Shown: positions 1 to 7,371, counted from the first letter of the stretch. The stretch: DNA of 14,625 bases from Chloroflexota bacterium (GCA_002687335.1 NYZY01000070.1:1-14625); one strand, 5' to 3'. Program-made: numbers and translations. Notes: generated from the letters alone by a model not told the origin.

Positions 1-683
1 ACCAGGAGGTTGTTGATCAGATCACCGGATCTCTCGGGAGCCTTCATGATGGAAAAATACTCCCCATGTTTCCTCACGAGAAAAAAGTCCTTTCAAAGCG
101 AGTTGCATTAGAACACCGTCCAACGGAACAGGCACATCTTGCAATCGGACTTGCCGGATTTGCAAATGACGATCCCGATCGTCATGCACTTTCAATTATG
201 TCGGTGGTCCTCGGAGAAACTATGAGTAGCCGCCTCTTCGAAGAAGTTCGCGAGCAACGCGGACTCGCATATGACATACATAGCGGTGCTCATTTTTACA
301 GCAACTGCGGTGCGTTCGTGGTTGAATCTGGTATCGACCCGAATCGAGTTGATGAGGCTATTCCGGTGATTTTGAAGGAACTAGGTAAAATGCGCGATGG
401 TGTCACTGAAGCAGAATGGACACAAGCCTTGCAACTGACAAAGGGCAGGATGATGCTGCGAATGGAGGAAAGCCGAGCTGTATCAAGCTTCCTGGGTATA
501 CAAGAGCTCATTCGTGGTGAAGTACAGTCAGTCGATGAAGTCATCGCAAACATCTCATCCGTAACCCAAGAAGACATCAAGCGAGCTGCCAACAGAGTCA
601 TCAAATCAGAGAATCTTGTACTCGCTATTGTCGGACCTTTTGATGATCCCGATCACTTCGAAGCCATGCTTAACTTAGATTGA
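1..683 (+). CDS. M16 family zinc metallopeptidase, C-terminal part (5' end outside window)
   Basis: The reading frame is open from base 3, the first complete codon, to the TGA at 681-683, giving 226 visible residues. M16 (pitrilysin/processing peptidase-like) enzymes of this type are about 410-430 residues long, so roughly the N-terminal half is missing, including the expected HxxEH zinc site. The visible part is the second M16 domain. It contains the family signature SRLFEEVREQRGLAY (encoded at about bases 226-270), in which the Arg and the Gly-Leu-Ala-Tyr stretch are conserved. The C-terminal end reads LVLAIVGPF, as is usual for the last strand of the fold. Bacterial members act as cytoplasmic or secreted peptidases on small peptides, but the substrate cannot be told from this half. 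The gene is followed by 111-120 nt of AT-rich spacer before the next gene, so it probably ends its own transcript. Family assignment is firm; function within the family is open. Confidence 0.9.
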   Translation, partial: QEVVDQITGSLGSLHDGKILPMFPHEKKVLSKRVALEHRPTEQAHLAIGLAGFANDDPDRHALSIMSVVLGETMSSRLFEEVREQRGLAYDIHSGAHFYSNCGAFVVESGIDPNRVDEAIPVILKELGKMRDGVTEAEWTQALQLTKGRMMLRMEESRAVSSFLGIQELIRGEVQSVDEVIANISSVTQEDIKRAANRVIKSENLVLAIVGPFDDPDHFEAMLNLD

Positions 684-803
684 TAACTGTCAAAACAACT
701 TTATTAGACACTAATTACGAGTGATCTAACGTTTGCAGAATTCGCCCAACCGTGTAAAAAAAACGCTAGGGCTTAAGAAAAAAAGCATTGTAGCTTGCTA
801 TTT

Positions 804-1253
804 ATGTTGACACGACAAGGACCTCCAACCGACTTTAAATGGCAAGCAGATAATATCCGAGCGCTGCGTTCCCACCTAGAACTTTCGCAAACTGCACTAT
901 CGCGAGAAATCGGCATTAGACAGCAGACCATCAGCGAATGGGAGACGGGCATGTACGCACCTCGAGGCGCATCTGTGACCATCCTAACAATGCTGGCTGT
1001 TAGTTCGAATTTCCCGTTCGAACAGAGCAGTGAAGATGAAATAAAATCGACGCGAACCCAAGGGTTCACGCCAAGGCGACTCGCAGACTCTGGCCCCGTG
1101 ACGCCACAAGCAGATTCACCTGTGCCCGCCCAACGTCTGATGTACGATGCAGCACAGGTTGCCCAGACTACTCAACGACCCGCTACTTATAATTCGACTT
1201 ACTTCGAGTCTCGTCCATCGGCAACGGTACGAAGACTTGAAGTTCCTATGTAA
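804..1253 (+). CDS. XRE-family helix-turn-helix protein with disordered C-terminal tail
   Basis: This 149-residue protein has an N-terminal HTH_XRE/Cro-C1 type DNA-binding domain at about residues 14-62. Its recognition part reads LSQTALSREIGIRQQTISEWETG, shown here only as a motif: Q-x-x-L-S-x-x-I-G and the Q-Q-T-I-S-x-W-E-x-G recognition helix typical of the family. The remaining 85 or so residues are rich in Pro, Ser, Thr, Gln and Arg and show no recognisable domain, so they look unstructured. An in-frame TAA at 774-776 limits the start to TTG 795 or ATG 804. I chose ATG 804; neither has a convincing ribosome binding site. The role is presumably a DNA-binding regulator; its target is unknown. 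It sits alone between the peptidase and the RAM-domain gene with 100-130 nt spacers on both sides, so it is likely transcribed by itself. Confidence 0.75.
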   Translation: MLTRQGPPTDFKWQADNIRALRSHLELSQTALSREIGIRQQTISEWETGMYAPRGASVTILTMLAVSSNFPFEQSSEDEIKSTRTQGFTPRRLADSGPVTPQADSPVPAQRLMYDAAQVAQTTQRPATYNSTYFESRPSATVRRLEVPM

Positions 1254-1375
1254 TCAAAATAGATCTCATCGGCAATCTAAGTCTCTTTTATCCGTACCAT
1301 GCACGCGGCTTACATGTAGTCTGTCCGCTTTGACACTTGCATCAATGTCCGAATAGGATTGCGCCATTGATCAGC

Positions 1376-1381
1376 GGAGAG
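1376..1381 (+). promoter_or_regulatory. Ribosome binding site GGAGAG that decides a TTG start
   Basis: GGAGAG lies five bases upstream of TTG 1387. No in-frame ATG precedes the conserved start of the RAM domain, so this site supports TTG as the true initiator. The same GGAGAG with the same 5-nt spacing precedes TTG 5952 and ATG 7383. Confidence 0.7.
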
Positions 1382-1386
1382 AAGAC

Positions 1387-1623
1387 TTGACTACACGTGT
1401 GTACATCCTAATTGAGACAACGGTCGGCAAGACAGCAGAAGTCGCACAGGCCCTAGAAGGCTTGAAAATGATTACATCTGTCGACACAGTGACCGGGCCC
1501 TTCAACATTATCGCTTTAGCAGAAGCGGAAGATCTAGCAAGTATCGGTGATCTGATCAGTGACGGTATGCACCGCATACAAGGAATTGAAAAAACCATTA
1601 CGTGTCTAGCTGTTAGAAATTGA
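1387..1623 (+). CDS. Stand-alone Lrp/AsnC ligand-binding (RAM) domain protein
   Basis: The 78-residue product matches the C-terminal effector-binding domain of Lrp/AsnC regulators over its whole length: a beta strand (TRVYILIET), a helix (AEVAQALEGL), then the conserved stretch VDTVTGPFNIIALAEAED and a second helix ending in a final strand. The V-x-x-V-x-G-x-x-[DN]-x-x-x-x-x pattern is the usual hallmark. There is no helix-turn-helix, so it cannot bind DNA in the usual Lrp way. Stand-alone RAM proteins are known and form dimers to octamers that bind amino acids or other small ligands. The start is TTG 1387, backed by a GGAGAG site five bases upstream. It ends 43 nt before the acyl-CoA dehydrogenase pair and is likely co-transcribed with it; a metabolite-sensing role linked to that pathway is inference only. 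Confidence 0.85.
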   Translation: MTTRVYILIETTVGKTAEVAQALEGLKMITSVDTVTGPFNIIALAEAEDLASIGDLISDGMHRIQGIEKTITCLAVRN

Positions 1624-1666
1624 CACATGTTTAGTCCGGTCTACTCCCGAATGGAATGCACAAACA

Positions 1667-2842
1667 TTGCGTTTTGAGTTCACTGCGGAAGAATCTGATT
1701 TCAAACGTGACCTAAGCGCGTTTCTCGACAACGCGTTGCCTGATGACTGGCAAGGCCCTGCAGATGAATCACGAGATGACCACTGGGACCTAAACCAAAA
1801 AATCAAGCAGGGACTAGCCGGTCGAGGTTGGCTGGTTATGAGCTGGCCAAAAAAATATGGAGGCTCAGATTCATCACCCATGATGAACACCATATTCGCT
1901 GAGGAAATGGCGTACCGAAGGGCGCCAGGACACGACCGATTTGGTACACGGATGTTTGGACCAACTCTTATGCGATTTGGATCGGAAGATCAACGCATTG
2001 AATACCTCGGCTCAATAGCACGCGGTGAGATTCAGTGGTGTCAGGGGTACTCTGAGCCAAACTCTGGTTCAGATCTGGCATCCTTGCAAACAAAAGCCAT
2101 CGACAATGGTGATCACTTTACGGTAACTGGGGCAAAGATTTGGACTTCCCTCGCCCACCGAGCCGACATGATGTTCATGTTAGTAAGAACAGATCCTGAC
2201 TCTCCGCCACATAAGGGAATCAGCTTGATTATGGTCGACATGAAATCTCCTGGAGTCGAAATACAGCCGATCATTAACATGGCTGGCGTACATAGTTTCA
2301 ATCAAGTGATATTTAACGAGGTGTCTGTCCCAAAAGAAAATCTTGTTGGAGATTTAAACGATGGCTGGCGAGTTGGGATGACGGTATTGAACTTCGAAAG
2401 ATCTGGTATCGACTATGCAGCCTGGGCTCGTGCCGCTTTAGAAGAACTTGTCGATTATGTGTCAGGTAATGATCCAATCATAGGAACCATTAGTTCAGAC
2501 CCAATAGTTCGAAGTAATTTAGCAGAATTAAAAACTGAAATAGAAGCTGCCCGACTCATGTGTTTCGATGTCGCATGGCGACAAGGACAAGGCGAAGTTC
2601 CGTCTTCAGAAGCGTCGATGAGCAAAGTTGCAGCTACAGAAATCTACACAAAGGTACTTGACTATGGAGTCGAGTTACTAGGAATGTACGGAGTACTTGA
2701 GCCCGGGTCCAGCCAATCGGAACTAGAAGGACGTTTTCTAAAGATGAGGATGTTCTATGCCTCTGGACCAATTCTCGCTGGAACCAACGAGATTCAAAAA
2801 AACATCATAGCGCAGCGAGGCTTGGGACTTCCCAGGAAGTAA
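1667..2842 (+). CDS. Acyl-CoA dehydrogenase, subunit 1 of an adjacent pair
   Basis: This is a full-length acyl-CoA dehydrogenase of 391 residues: a helical N-terminal domain, the middle beta domain with the FAD/substrate loop YSEPNSGSD (128-136) and the strand TVTGAKIWTS (152-161), and a C-terminal helical domain ending AGTNEIQKNIIAQRGLGLPR. It oxidises an acyl-CoA to the 2,3-enoyl-CoA and passes electrons to ETF in the cytoplasm. The position of the MCAD catalytic Glu (the E of YEGT) is Ala371 here; Glu244 in NFERSG lies where isovaleryl-CoA dehydrogenase has its catalytic Glu and is the likely base. The usual R-x-Q-F-G FAD-contact motif is not visible. The start is TTG 1667, giving the normal family N-terminus; no in-frame ATG fits. 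Its stop is only 8 nt before the second dehydrogenase, which suggests coupled translation and a heteromeric enzyme. Substrate unknown. Confidence 0.92.
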   Translation: MRFEFTAEESDFKRDLSAFLDNALPDDWQGPADESRDDHWDLNQKIKQGLAGRGWLVMSWPKKYGGSDSSPMMNTIFAEEMAYRRAPGHDRFGTRMFGPTLMRFGSEDQRIEYLGSIARGEIQWCQGYSEPNSGSDLASLQTKAIDNGDHFTVTGAKIWTSLAHRADMMFMLVRTDPDSPPHKGISLIMVDMKSPGVEIQPIINMAGVHSFNQVIFNEVSVPKENLVGDLNDGWRVGMTVLNFERSGIDYAAWARAALEELVDYVSGNDPIIGTISSDPIVRSNLAELKTEIEAARLMCFDVAWRQGQGEVPSSEASMSKVAATEIYTKVLDYGVELLGMYGVLEPGSSQSELEGRFLKMRMFYASGPILAGTNEIQKNIIAQRGLGLPRK

Positions 2843-2850
2843 ACATAAAC

Positions 2851-3969
2851 ATGGATTTCGGACTTACGGAAACACAAGAGCTTATTCGGCGTTCAGCAAA
2901 AGAGTTTTTAAAAGACGAATCTAATTCAGAGACGATTCGCGCTGTAGCATCAGGCAATTACGATGCTCTTGAGGACTTATGGAAAAGGATGTTAGAACTC
3001 GGCTGGCCTGCACTTATAATTCCTGAGGAGTTTGGTGGGGCCGGTTTTTCTTTTGGTGACCTCGCCGTGCTACTGGAAGAACTGGGGGCGACTCTAGCGC
3101 CTGTCCCAATGGTCGAATCTGCGATCACTTCGTGGATTATCGAACGATATGGTTCAGAATCCATGAAGTCAGAAATCCTTCCACAAATTGCATCCGGTGA
3201 CATTTTATTGACACCGTCGATTGTCGAGCGAAATGGTTCCTGGGACACGTCTTCTACAACAGTCGCAGCCACCAAATCTGGTACTAACCTTGTAATAACA
3301 GGCGAGAAAAGATTCGTAGCATTTGCTCAACAGGCTACTCACTCATTAGCAACAATCAGACTGGACAACGGTCAGCCTGCCCTAGTCACAATACCGATAT
3401 GGAAAGCTGCAGGCGTCCACCAAACTCCAATAGATCATGCTGCAGGAGTTCCAGTATCTTCCATAACTTTCAATGAGGTACTCGTGCCTGAAGTAAATAT
3501 CGTTGCAAAGGGTAATAAAGCCATTAAAGCTGTTGAAGAATTAGTTTCTGCCGGCGGAGTAGCCCGAGCTGCGCAACTTGCCGGTCTCGGCAAGGCCGTT
3601 TTAAACACTACAGTCAGTTACGCAGCTAACCGTGAACAATTCGGGCAACCAATCGGTGCATTTCAAGCTGTCCAACACCATCTTGCTGAAATGGCCATAG
3701 CTGCCAAGCAAGTAAACCATCTTGCACACTCGGCCGCTTACAGTTTCTCACGTAACGGATACTCCTACGAAAGAGCCGCACAGGCAAAAATCGCTGCCAG
3801 CGAGAAAATTTCAGCCCTGTGCTGGACAGCGCATCAGTGTCACGGTGCAATTGGTTTCACTTGGGAACACGATTTACATCTTTACACTCGAAGAGCGCTG
3901 GCATGGAAAACTGACTACGGCGATGCAAATTTTCATAAATCAAACCTCGCTGACGCAATGGGGCTATAA
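2851..3969 (+). CDS. Acyl-CoA dehydrogenase, subunit 2 of an adjacent pair
   Basis: The 372-residue product has the acyl-CoA dehydrogenase fold: N-terminal helical domain with IIPEEFGGAG (56-65), a divergent middle domain, and a C-terminal domain with NREQFGQPIGAFQAVQH (260-276), the classic FAD-contact motif R-x-Q-F-G, then HGAIGFTWEHDLHLYTRRA (331-349). The middle domain lacks the S/T-E-P-x-x-G-S-D loop seen in its partner, and the helix that should carry the IVD-type Glu reads SAGGVARAAQ without a Glu; the MCAD-type Glu region also departs from YEGT. It therefore looks unable to catalyse alone and best fits the second subunit of a heteromer, as described for mycobacterial FadE pairs in sterol side-chain oxidation. 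ATG 2851 is preceded by AGGAAG at 2834-2839, which lies inside the end of the upstream gene. Confidence 0.9.
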   Translation: MDFGLTETQELIRRSAKEFLKDESNSETIRAVASGNYDALEDLWKRMLELGWPALIIPEEFGGAGFSFGDLAVLLEELGATLAPVPMVESAITSWIIERYGSESMKSEILPQIASGDILLTPSIVERNGSWDTSSTTVAATKSGTNLVITGEKRFVAFAQQATHSLATIRLDNGQPALVTIPIWKAAGVHQTPIDHAAGVPVSSITFNEVLVPEVNIVAKGNKAIKAVEELVSAGGVARAAQLAGLGKAVLNTTVSYAANREQFGQPIGAFQAVQHHLAEMAIAAKQVNHLAHSAAYSFSRNGYSYERAAQAKIAASEKISALCWTAHQCHGAIGFTWEHDLHLYTRRALAWKTDYGDANFHKSNLADAMGL

Positions 3970-4024
3970 AAACGACGGGTTTAGATGGTGATCCTAATCA
4001 TCACAATTAGAGGATAATAATCAG

Positions 4025-4369
4025 GTGGATCAACCTAAATGTATATTCTGCAGTATCGTCGAAGGAGAATTACCTTCAACGAACATTTATTCCGATGACC
4101 ATTGCATTGCATTCAATGACATTAATCCAGTGGCAAACGTCCACGTGCTGGTGATCCCTCGAGAACACATCACTTATCTAAAAGAGACGACAAAGCGATA
4201 CGAAAAACTTCTTGGACATTTGATGCGTGTAGCAGCTAAAGTGGCCGAACAATTGGGTACAGCAGAAGACGGTTATAGAGTTACCGTAAATCAAGGAGTA
4301 AATGCAGGTCAAATTGTCGATCATCTTCACCTACATGTCCTTGGCGGGGAGCAACTCAATTCACTCTGA
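4025..4369 (+). CDS. HIT family protein, Hint/PKCI branch
   Basis: The 114-residue protein is a histidine-triad nucleotide hydrolase/transferase. It starts with CIFCSIVEGELPS, whose Cys6 and Cys9 are the zinc ligands found in the Hint branch, continues with PVANVHVLVIPREHI, and ends with the triad HLHLHVLGG (His100, His102, His104). Hint enzymes hydrolyse AMP linked to amines, such as aminoacyl or lysyl adenylates, in the cytoplasm. Length is normal for the family. The start is GTG 4025 with AGAGGA at 4009-4014; an ATG alternative in frame is absent. It lies 55 nt after the dehydrogenase pair and 84 nt before the exporter, so it may share their transcript, but no functional link is evident. 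Confidence 0.93.
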   Translation: MDQPKCIFCSIVEGELPSTNIYSDDHCIAFNDINPVANVHVLVIPREHITYLKETTKRYEKLLGHLMRVAAKVAEQLGTAEDGYRVTVNQGVNAGQIVDHLHLHVLGGEQLNSL

Positions 4370-4453
4370 ACAACACTCACTACTCGAGAGCATGTATCTG
4401 CACAGCACAAAAACTGTAGTTCCAGGTACGGTGACTGAAAAGCCGATCACATA

Positions 4454-5746
4454 GTGCATATAAGTATTCTTTCAGGAACCAGTTACTCTGCCTTCAAATA
4501 CCGCGAATACCGGCTATTCTGGGTGGCTGCGGCTTTCTCCAATATTGGTATGTGGTCTCTTGTTTACGGTCGTCTTTTTCTAATGCGAACACTTACAGGC
4601 TCAGAAGTCATGCTGGGGCTTGTCGCTACAGCAAACTTGGCCCCGGTTCTGATTTTCTCTATGTGGGGAGGTGTTCTCGCAGATAGGTTCAACCGCTTAA
4701 AAATTGTCCGATTCACCCGATTAATGTTTGCAGTAGCAACATTTGGTACGGGAATACTAATCCAAAGCGGAGCTGTTGAGCCGTGGCATATTCTAGTTAT
4801 CTCATCGGTGACCGGGACACTGCTAGCTTTCGATATACCTTCGAGATCTGCAATGGTGGCCTCGATCGTTCCCAAAGATCATCTGGGTGGAGCAATAGCA
4901 CTCTATTCAATCGTCTTTGGCGCAGCAGCAATTATCGGTCCGATTCTAATTGAACCGCTCGTTTCAAATTGGGGGCTTGAAGGACTGTTCTACATTATAG
5001 GTGGGTCTTATGTACTAACCGTCATAACCCTTTTCATGATGCAGACAAAAGGTCACAAAGTAACAGCTACAACTAGAACTGCGTTAGCAGGATTAATAGA
5101 GGGATTCGCCTACCTCAAAAAACAACGGTCTATATTTTCCGTGATATTACTTGGCGTCACACTGGGAGTATTTGGAACATCATTCGACACTCTTCTTCCA
5201 GTATTCACTGATGAGATCTTCCAGGGCGGCCTTGGAGTTTATGGCCAACTTCTATTAGGAGTGGGAATTGGAGGATTGATTGCCACGGTTGCAATCACAC
5301 TGATCGGTAATCGAGTCCGACCTGCACTTTACCTTACAGTTGGCGGCGTCGGACTTGGTGTTGCGCAAATCGCCTTTGCACAAGCCAACGTGCTGGATTT
5401 AGCAGTCGTTATAGCGGGTGTGATTGGTGGATTCAAAGTCTTAATGGGAACGATGAACACCACAGTCGTACAAACTCTGGTCGACGAAGAATTCCGCGGC
5501 CGTGTTATGAGTATCAATCAACTCACCTGGGGAGCATCTGCTCTGGGAGGTTTACTAATGGGTTATTTAGCACAGAGATTCGATGCACCGTTCGCCATGA
5601 CTCTGGGTGGTTCAATAGCAATTATCGCAACGCTATATGTAGGACAGAGCCTGTTACGTAGTTTCGGTTTCAGGTCAAAACCCAAATTTGCAGGTAACTC
5701 AACACAAGAAAGAGACCTCGATAATAAAACGCAAAGTACAAGCTAA
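4454..5746 (+). CDS. MFS transporter, EntS-like/MFS_3 type exporter
   Basis: A 430-residue hydrophobic protein with about 12 predicted membrane segments. MFS motif A is clear as GGVLADRFNRLK (72-83) in the loop between segments 2 and 3, and FDIPSRSAMVASIVP (126-140) matches the A-x-D-x-P-x-R-x-A-x-V-x-x-L-V-P pattern of the MFS_3 (enterobactin exporter-like) group. The protein starts with a short amphipathic lead FKYREYRLFW before segment 1, typical for this group, and ends in a hydrophilic tail of about 25 residues. It is a proton-driven inner-membrane exporter, probably for a small hydrophobic compound; substrate unknown. An in-frame TGA at 4436-4438 rules out any longer form, so GTG 4454 is the first usable start; no strong ribosome binding site is seen. 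Confidence 0.9.
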   Translation: MHISILSGTSYSAFKYREYRLFWVAAAFSNIGMWSLVYGRLFLMRTLTGSEVMLGLVATANLAPVLIFSMWGGVLADRFNRLKIVRFTRLMFAVATFGTGILIQSGAVEPWHILVISSVTGTLLAFDIPSRSAMVASIVPKDHLGGAIALYSIVFGAAAIIGPILIEPLVSNWGLEGLFYIIGGSYVLTVITLFMMQTKGHKVTATTRTALAGLIEGFAYLKKQRSIFSVILLGVTLGVFGTSFDTLLPVFTDEIFQGGLGVYGQLLLGVGIGGLIATVAITLIGNRVRPALYLTVGGVGLGVAQIAFAQANVLDLAVVIAGVIGGFKVLMGTMNTTVVQTLVDEEFRGRVMSINQLTWGASALGGLLMGYLAQRFDAPFAMTLGGSIAIIATLYVGQSLLRSFGFRSKPKFAGNSTQERDLDNKTQSTS

Positions 5747-5794
5747 TCTTTAGATTTTCATCACATCTTTTCTCCGTTAAACCACATTCATTAG

Positions 5795-5824
5795 TTGCCA
5801 TAAACCCCCTATTACCGGCATAAT
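5795..5824 (+). promoter_or_regulatory. Candidate sigma70-type promoter of the molybdenum hydroxylase cluster
   Basis: TTGCCA (5795-5800) and CATAAT (5819-5824) are separated by 18 bases, matching four to five of six consensus positions at each box. They lie in the largest intergenic gap, about 130 nt before the first gene of the cluster, which would give a 5' leader of about 120 nt starting near 5830. An 8-bp palindrome GAGCGCTC (5825-5832) covers the predicted start site. This is a pattern match only. Confidence 0.4.
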
Positions 5825-5843
5825 GAGCGCTCTCGCTATCAGT

Positions 5844-5858
5844 ACATCGTCACGATGT
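5844..5858. promoter_or_regulatory. Perfect palindrome ACATCGT-C-ACGATGT, candidate operator
   Basis: Two 7-base arms around a single C form a perfect inverted repeat about 14 bases downstream of the predicted transcription start. Its size and symmetry fit the binding site of a dimeric repressor; it could also fold only poorly as RNA because the loop is one base. No regulator gene for it can be named from the window; the XRE protein at 804-1253 is about 4.6 kb away. Confidence 0.35.
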
Positions 5859-5940
5859 TGCTAGATAGACACCCAGCACCGGGTTTTCTTGCTGTTATTC
5901 CAGTGTTGCCAGCTTGAATATTCTGAATAAACACTTGAAA

Positions 5941-5946
5941 GGAGAG
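5941..5946 (+). promoter_or_regulatory. Ribosome binding site that decides a TTG start for the FAD subunit
   Basis: AAAGGAGAG (5938-5946) is a near-perfect Shine-Dalgarno sequence, ending five bases before TTG 5952. There is no in-frame ATG in the N-terminal region, and the protein begins exactly where CoxM-type subunits begin, so TTG is the start. Confidence 0.8.
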
Positions 5947-5951
5947 GGCCC

Positions 5952-6821
5952 TTGCATCCGTTTGCATACGTTGCCCCAAACACGGTTGAAGAAGCCGTGA
6001 CCGTGCTTAACGAACATGGTGATCGAGCGCGTCCATTCGCCGGTGGTACCGACCTATTAGTAAAAGCTCGGGCCAACGCCTGGGAATTAGACGCGGTGGT
6101 CGACATCAAGAACATTCCCGAGCTTATGAATCTTACGATCGGAAAAAATGGATTGAGCATTGGCGCGGGCGTGCCATGCTACCAAGTGTATGAAAACAGT
6201 GAAATCGCTGATGAATACCCAGGAATAATTGATGGAGCATCCATCATCGGTGGGATCCAAATCCAATCTCGTGCGGGCTTAGGCGGTAACCTTTGCAACG
6301 CAGCTCCATCTGGTGATGGAATTCCTGCGCTAATTGTGTACAGCGCGATCGCCCGAATCGCAGGACCTAGCGGAACTCGTGAAGTTCCGGTTGAAGAATT
6401 CTGCACAGGGCCAAGCCGCACGGTGCTTAAACCCGGTGAACTTCTCGTTAGTATCGAGGTTCCAAAACCTGCACCGAATTCTGGAGCTGCTTACACACGG
6501 TTTATCCCTCGTAATGAGATGGACATCGCGGTGGCTGGAGTCGGAGTCTATGTTGTACTAGATGACTCGGGCAATAACTTCGAAAGTGCCAGAATCGCAC
6601 TATCTGCGGTCGGTCCGACACCCATACTGGCAACAGAGGCTGGTGACAGCATGGCCGGAAAGCCGGTCGATGACAAAATAATTGATACCGCTGCGAATCT
6701 CGCCAGAGATGCTGCCAGTCCGATCACAGACATGCGTGGAACAATCAACCAGCGAAAACAACTGATAGAAGTGCTCTCAGGCCGAATGATCAATCAGGCT
6801 GTTGAACGGGCAAGAGGCTAA
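5952..6821 (+). CDS. Molybdenum hydroxylase FAD-binding (medium) subunit, CoxM/CutM type
   Basis: This 289-residue protein is the FAD subunit of a xanthine dehydrogenase/CO dehydrogenase superfamily enzyme. It shows both FAD diphosphate-binding motifs: AGGTDLL (30-36) and GLGGNLCNAAPSGDG (109-123), followed by a CO_deh_flav_C domain from about 175 to the end (YTRFIPRNEMDIAVAGVGVY, then a C-terminal helix ending near NQAVERARG). It takes electrons from the [2Fe-2S] subunit and passes them to the final acceptor. Length is normal (280-300). It is the first gene of the cluster, with a strong ribosome binding site and a TTG start, and ends 8 nt before the [2Fe-2S] subunit. There is only this one FAD subunit for the two large subunits downstream. 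The Fe-S-binding tyrosine loop of the XDH type is not apparent. Confidence 0.95.
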   Translation: MHPFAYVAPNTVEEAVTVLNEHGDRARPFAGGTDLLVKARANAWELDAVVDIKNIPELMNLTIGKNGLSIGAGVPCYQVYENSEIADEYPGIIDGASIIGGIQIQSRAGLGGNLCNAAPSGDGIPALIVYSAIARIAGPSGTREVPVEEFCTGPSRTVLKPGELLVSIEVPKPAPNSGAAYTRFIPRNEMDIAVAGVGVYVVLDDSGNNFESARIALSAVGPTPILATEAGDSMAGKPVDDKIIDTAANLARDAASPITDMRGTINQRKQLIEVLSGRMINQAVERARG

Positions 6822-6829
6822 AAAAACAT

Positions 6830-7306
6830 ATGACTAAAACATCCCCTAGTAAGGTTCACGTCACAACGACAATCAACGGTCAAGAGCACGAGTTGCTCGT
6901 ACCGCCGTACATGAGCCTACTCGATACACTCCGTGAGCTAATCGGGCTTACAGGAACAAAAGAAGGCTGCTTAGATGGAAACTGTGGCGCCTGCACGGTT
7001 AGCTTAGACGGTCGAATCGTAGACTCCTGTTTAGTACTCGGCCCAGAGGTTGACGGAAAGACCGTTGATACCATCGAGGGTATGGCGACAAGTGAAGGTC
7101 TCCACCCGCTACAACAAACCTTCCTTGAAGAAGCAGCGCTACAATGCGGCATATGCACTCCAGGATTCTTGGTAGCCGCGAAAGGTTTATTAGACAACGA
7201 GCCTTCACCAAGCGAACATCGAATTCGACACTGGCTTGCTGGCAACCTGTGCCGTTGCACCGGTTACGACAAAATCGTGCGAGCAGTGCAGAAGGCAAGT
7301 AACTAA
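6830..7306 (+). CDS. Molybdenum hydroxylase [2Fe-2S] (small) subunit, CoxS/CutS type
   Basis: The 158-residue protein carries two [2Fe-2S] clusters that move electrons from the molybdenum site to FAD. The N-terminal plant-ferredoxin-type domain has Cys47, Cys52, Cys55 (in GCLDGNCGACTV) and Cys67. The C-terminal four-helix domain has Cys106 and Cys109 (CGICTPG) and Cys141 and Cys143 (NLCRCTGY). All eight ligands are present. Length is typical (150-170). ATG 6830 is eight bases after the FAD-subunit stop with a weak AAGAGG upstream, so the two genes are surely co-transcribed. A 76-nt spacer holding a 9-bp hairpin follows before the catalytic subunit. The order FAD subunit, Fe-S subunit, large subunit differs from the M-S-L order only in naming and is common. 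Confidence 0.97.
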   Translation: MTKTSPSKVHVTTTINGQEHELLVPPYMSLLDTLRELIGLTGTKEGCLDGNCGACTVSLDGRIVDSCLVLGPEVDGKTVDTIEGMATSEGLHPLQQTFLEEAALQCGICTPGFLVAAKGLLDNEPSPSEHRIRHWLAGNLCRCTGYDKIVRAVQKASN

Positions 7307-7321
7307 TACGTAATTTTAGGC

Positions 7322-7345
7322 GCATGTCAGTAAATCCTGACATGC
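7322..7345 (+). other. 9-bp inverted repeat between small and large subunit genes
   Basis: GCATGTCAG (7322-7330) and CTGACATGC (7337-7345) are perfect complements around the 6-base loop TAAATC. No T-run follows, so it is not a standard intrinsic terminator; it may be an mRNA-processing or stability element, or a regulator site. It ends 26 bases before the ribosome binding site of the first large subunit. Confidence 0.6.
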
Positions 7346-7371
7346 ACCCCACCTACTACATGGGATGATCT

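Noticed and set aside
684..803. Promoter for the XRE gene
   Set aside because: Several TTG- and TA-rich hexamers occur, but no pair has an acceptable spacing and match.
5744..5760. Terminator after the MFS gene (AATC-TTTA-GATT followed by T-rich sequence)
   Set aside because: The 4-bp A/T-rich stem is too weak to support a terminator call.
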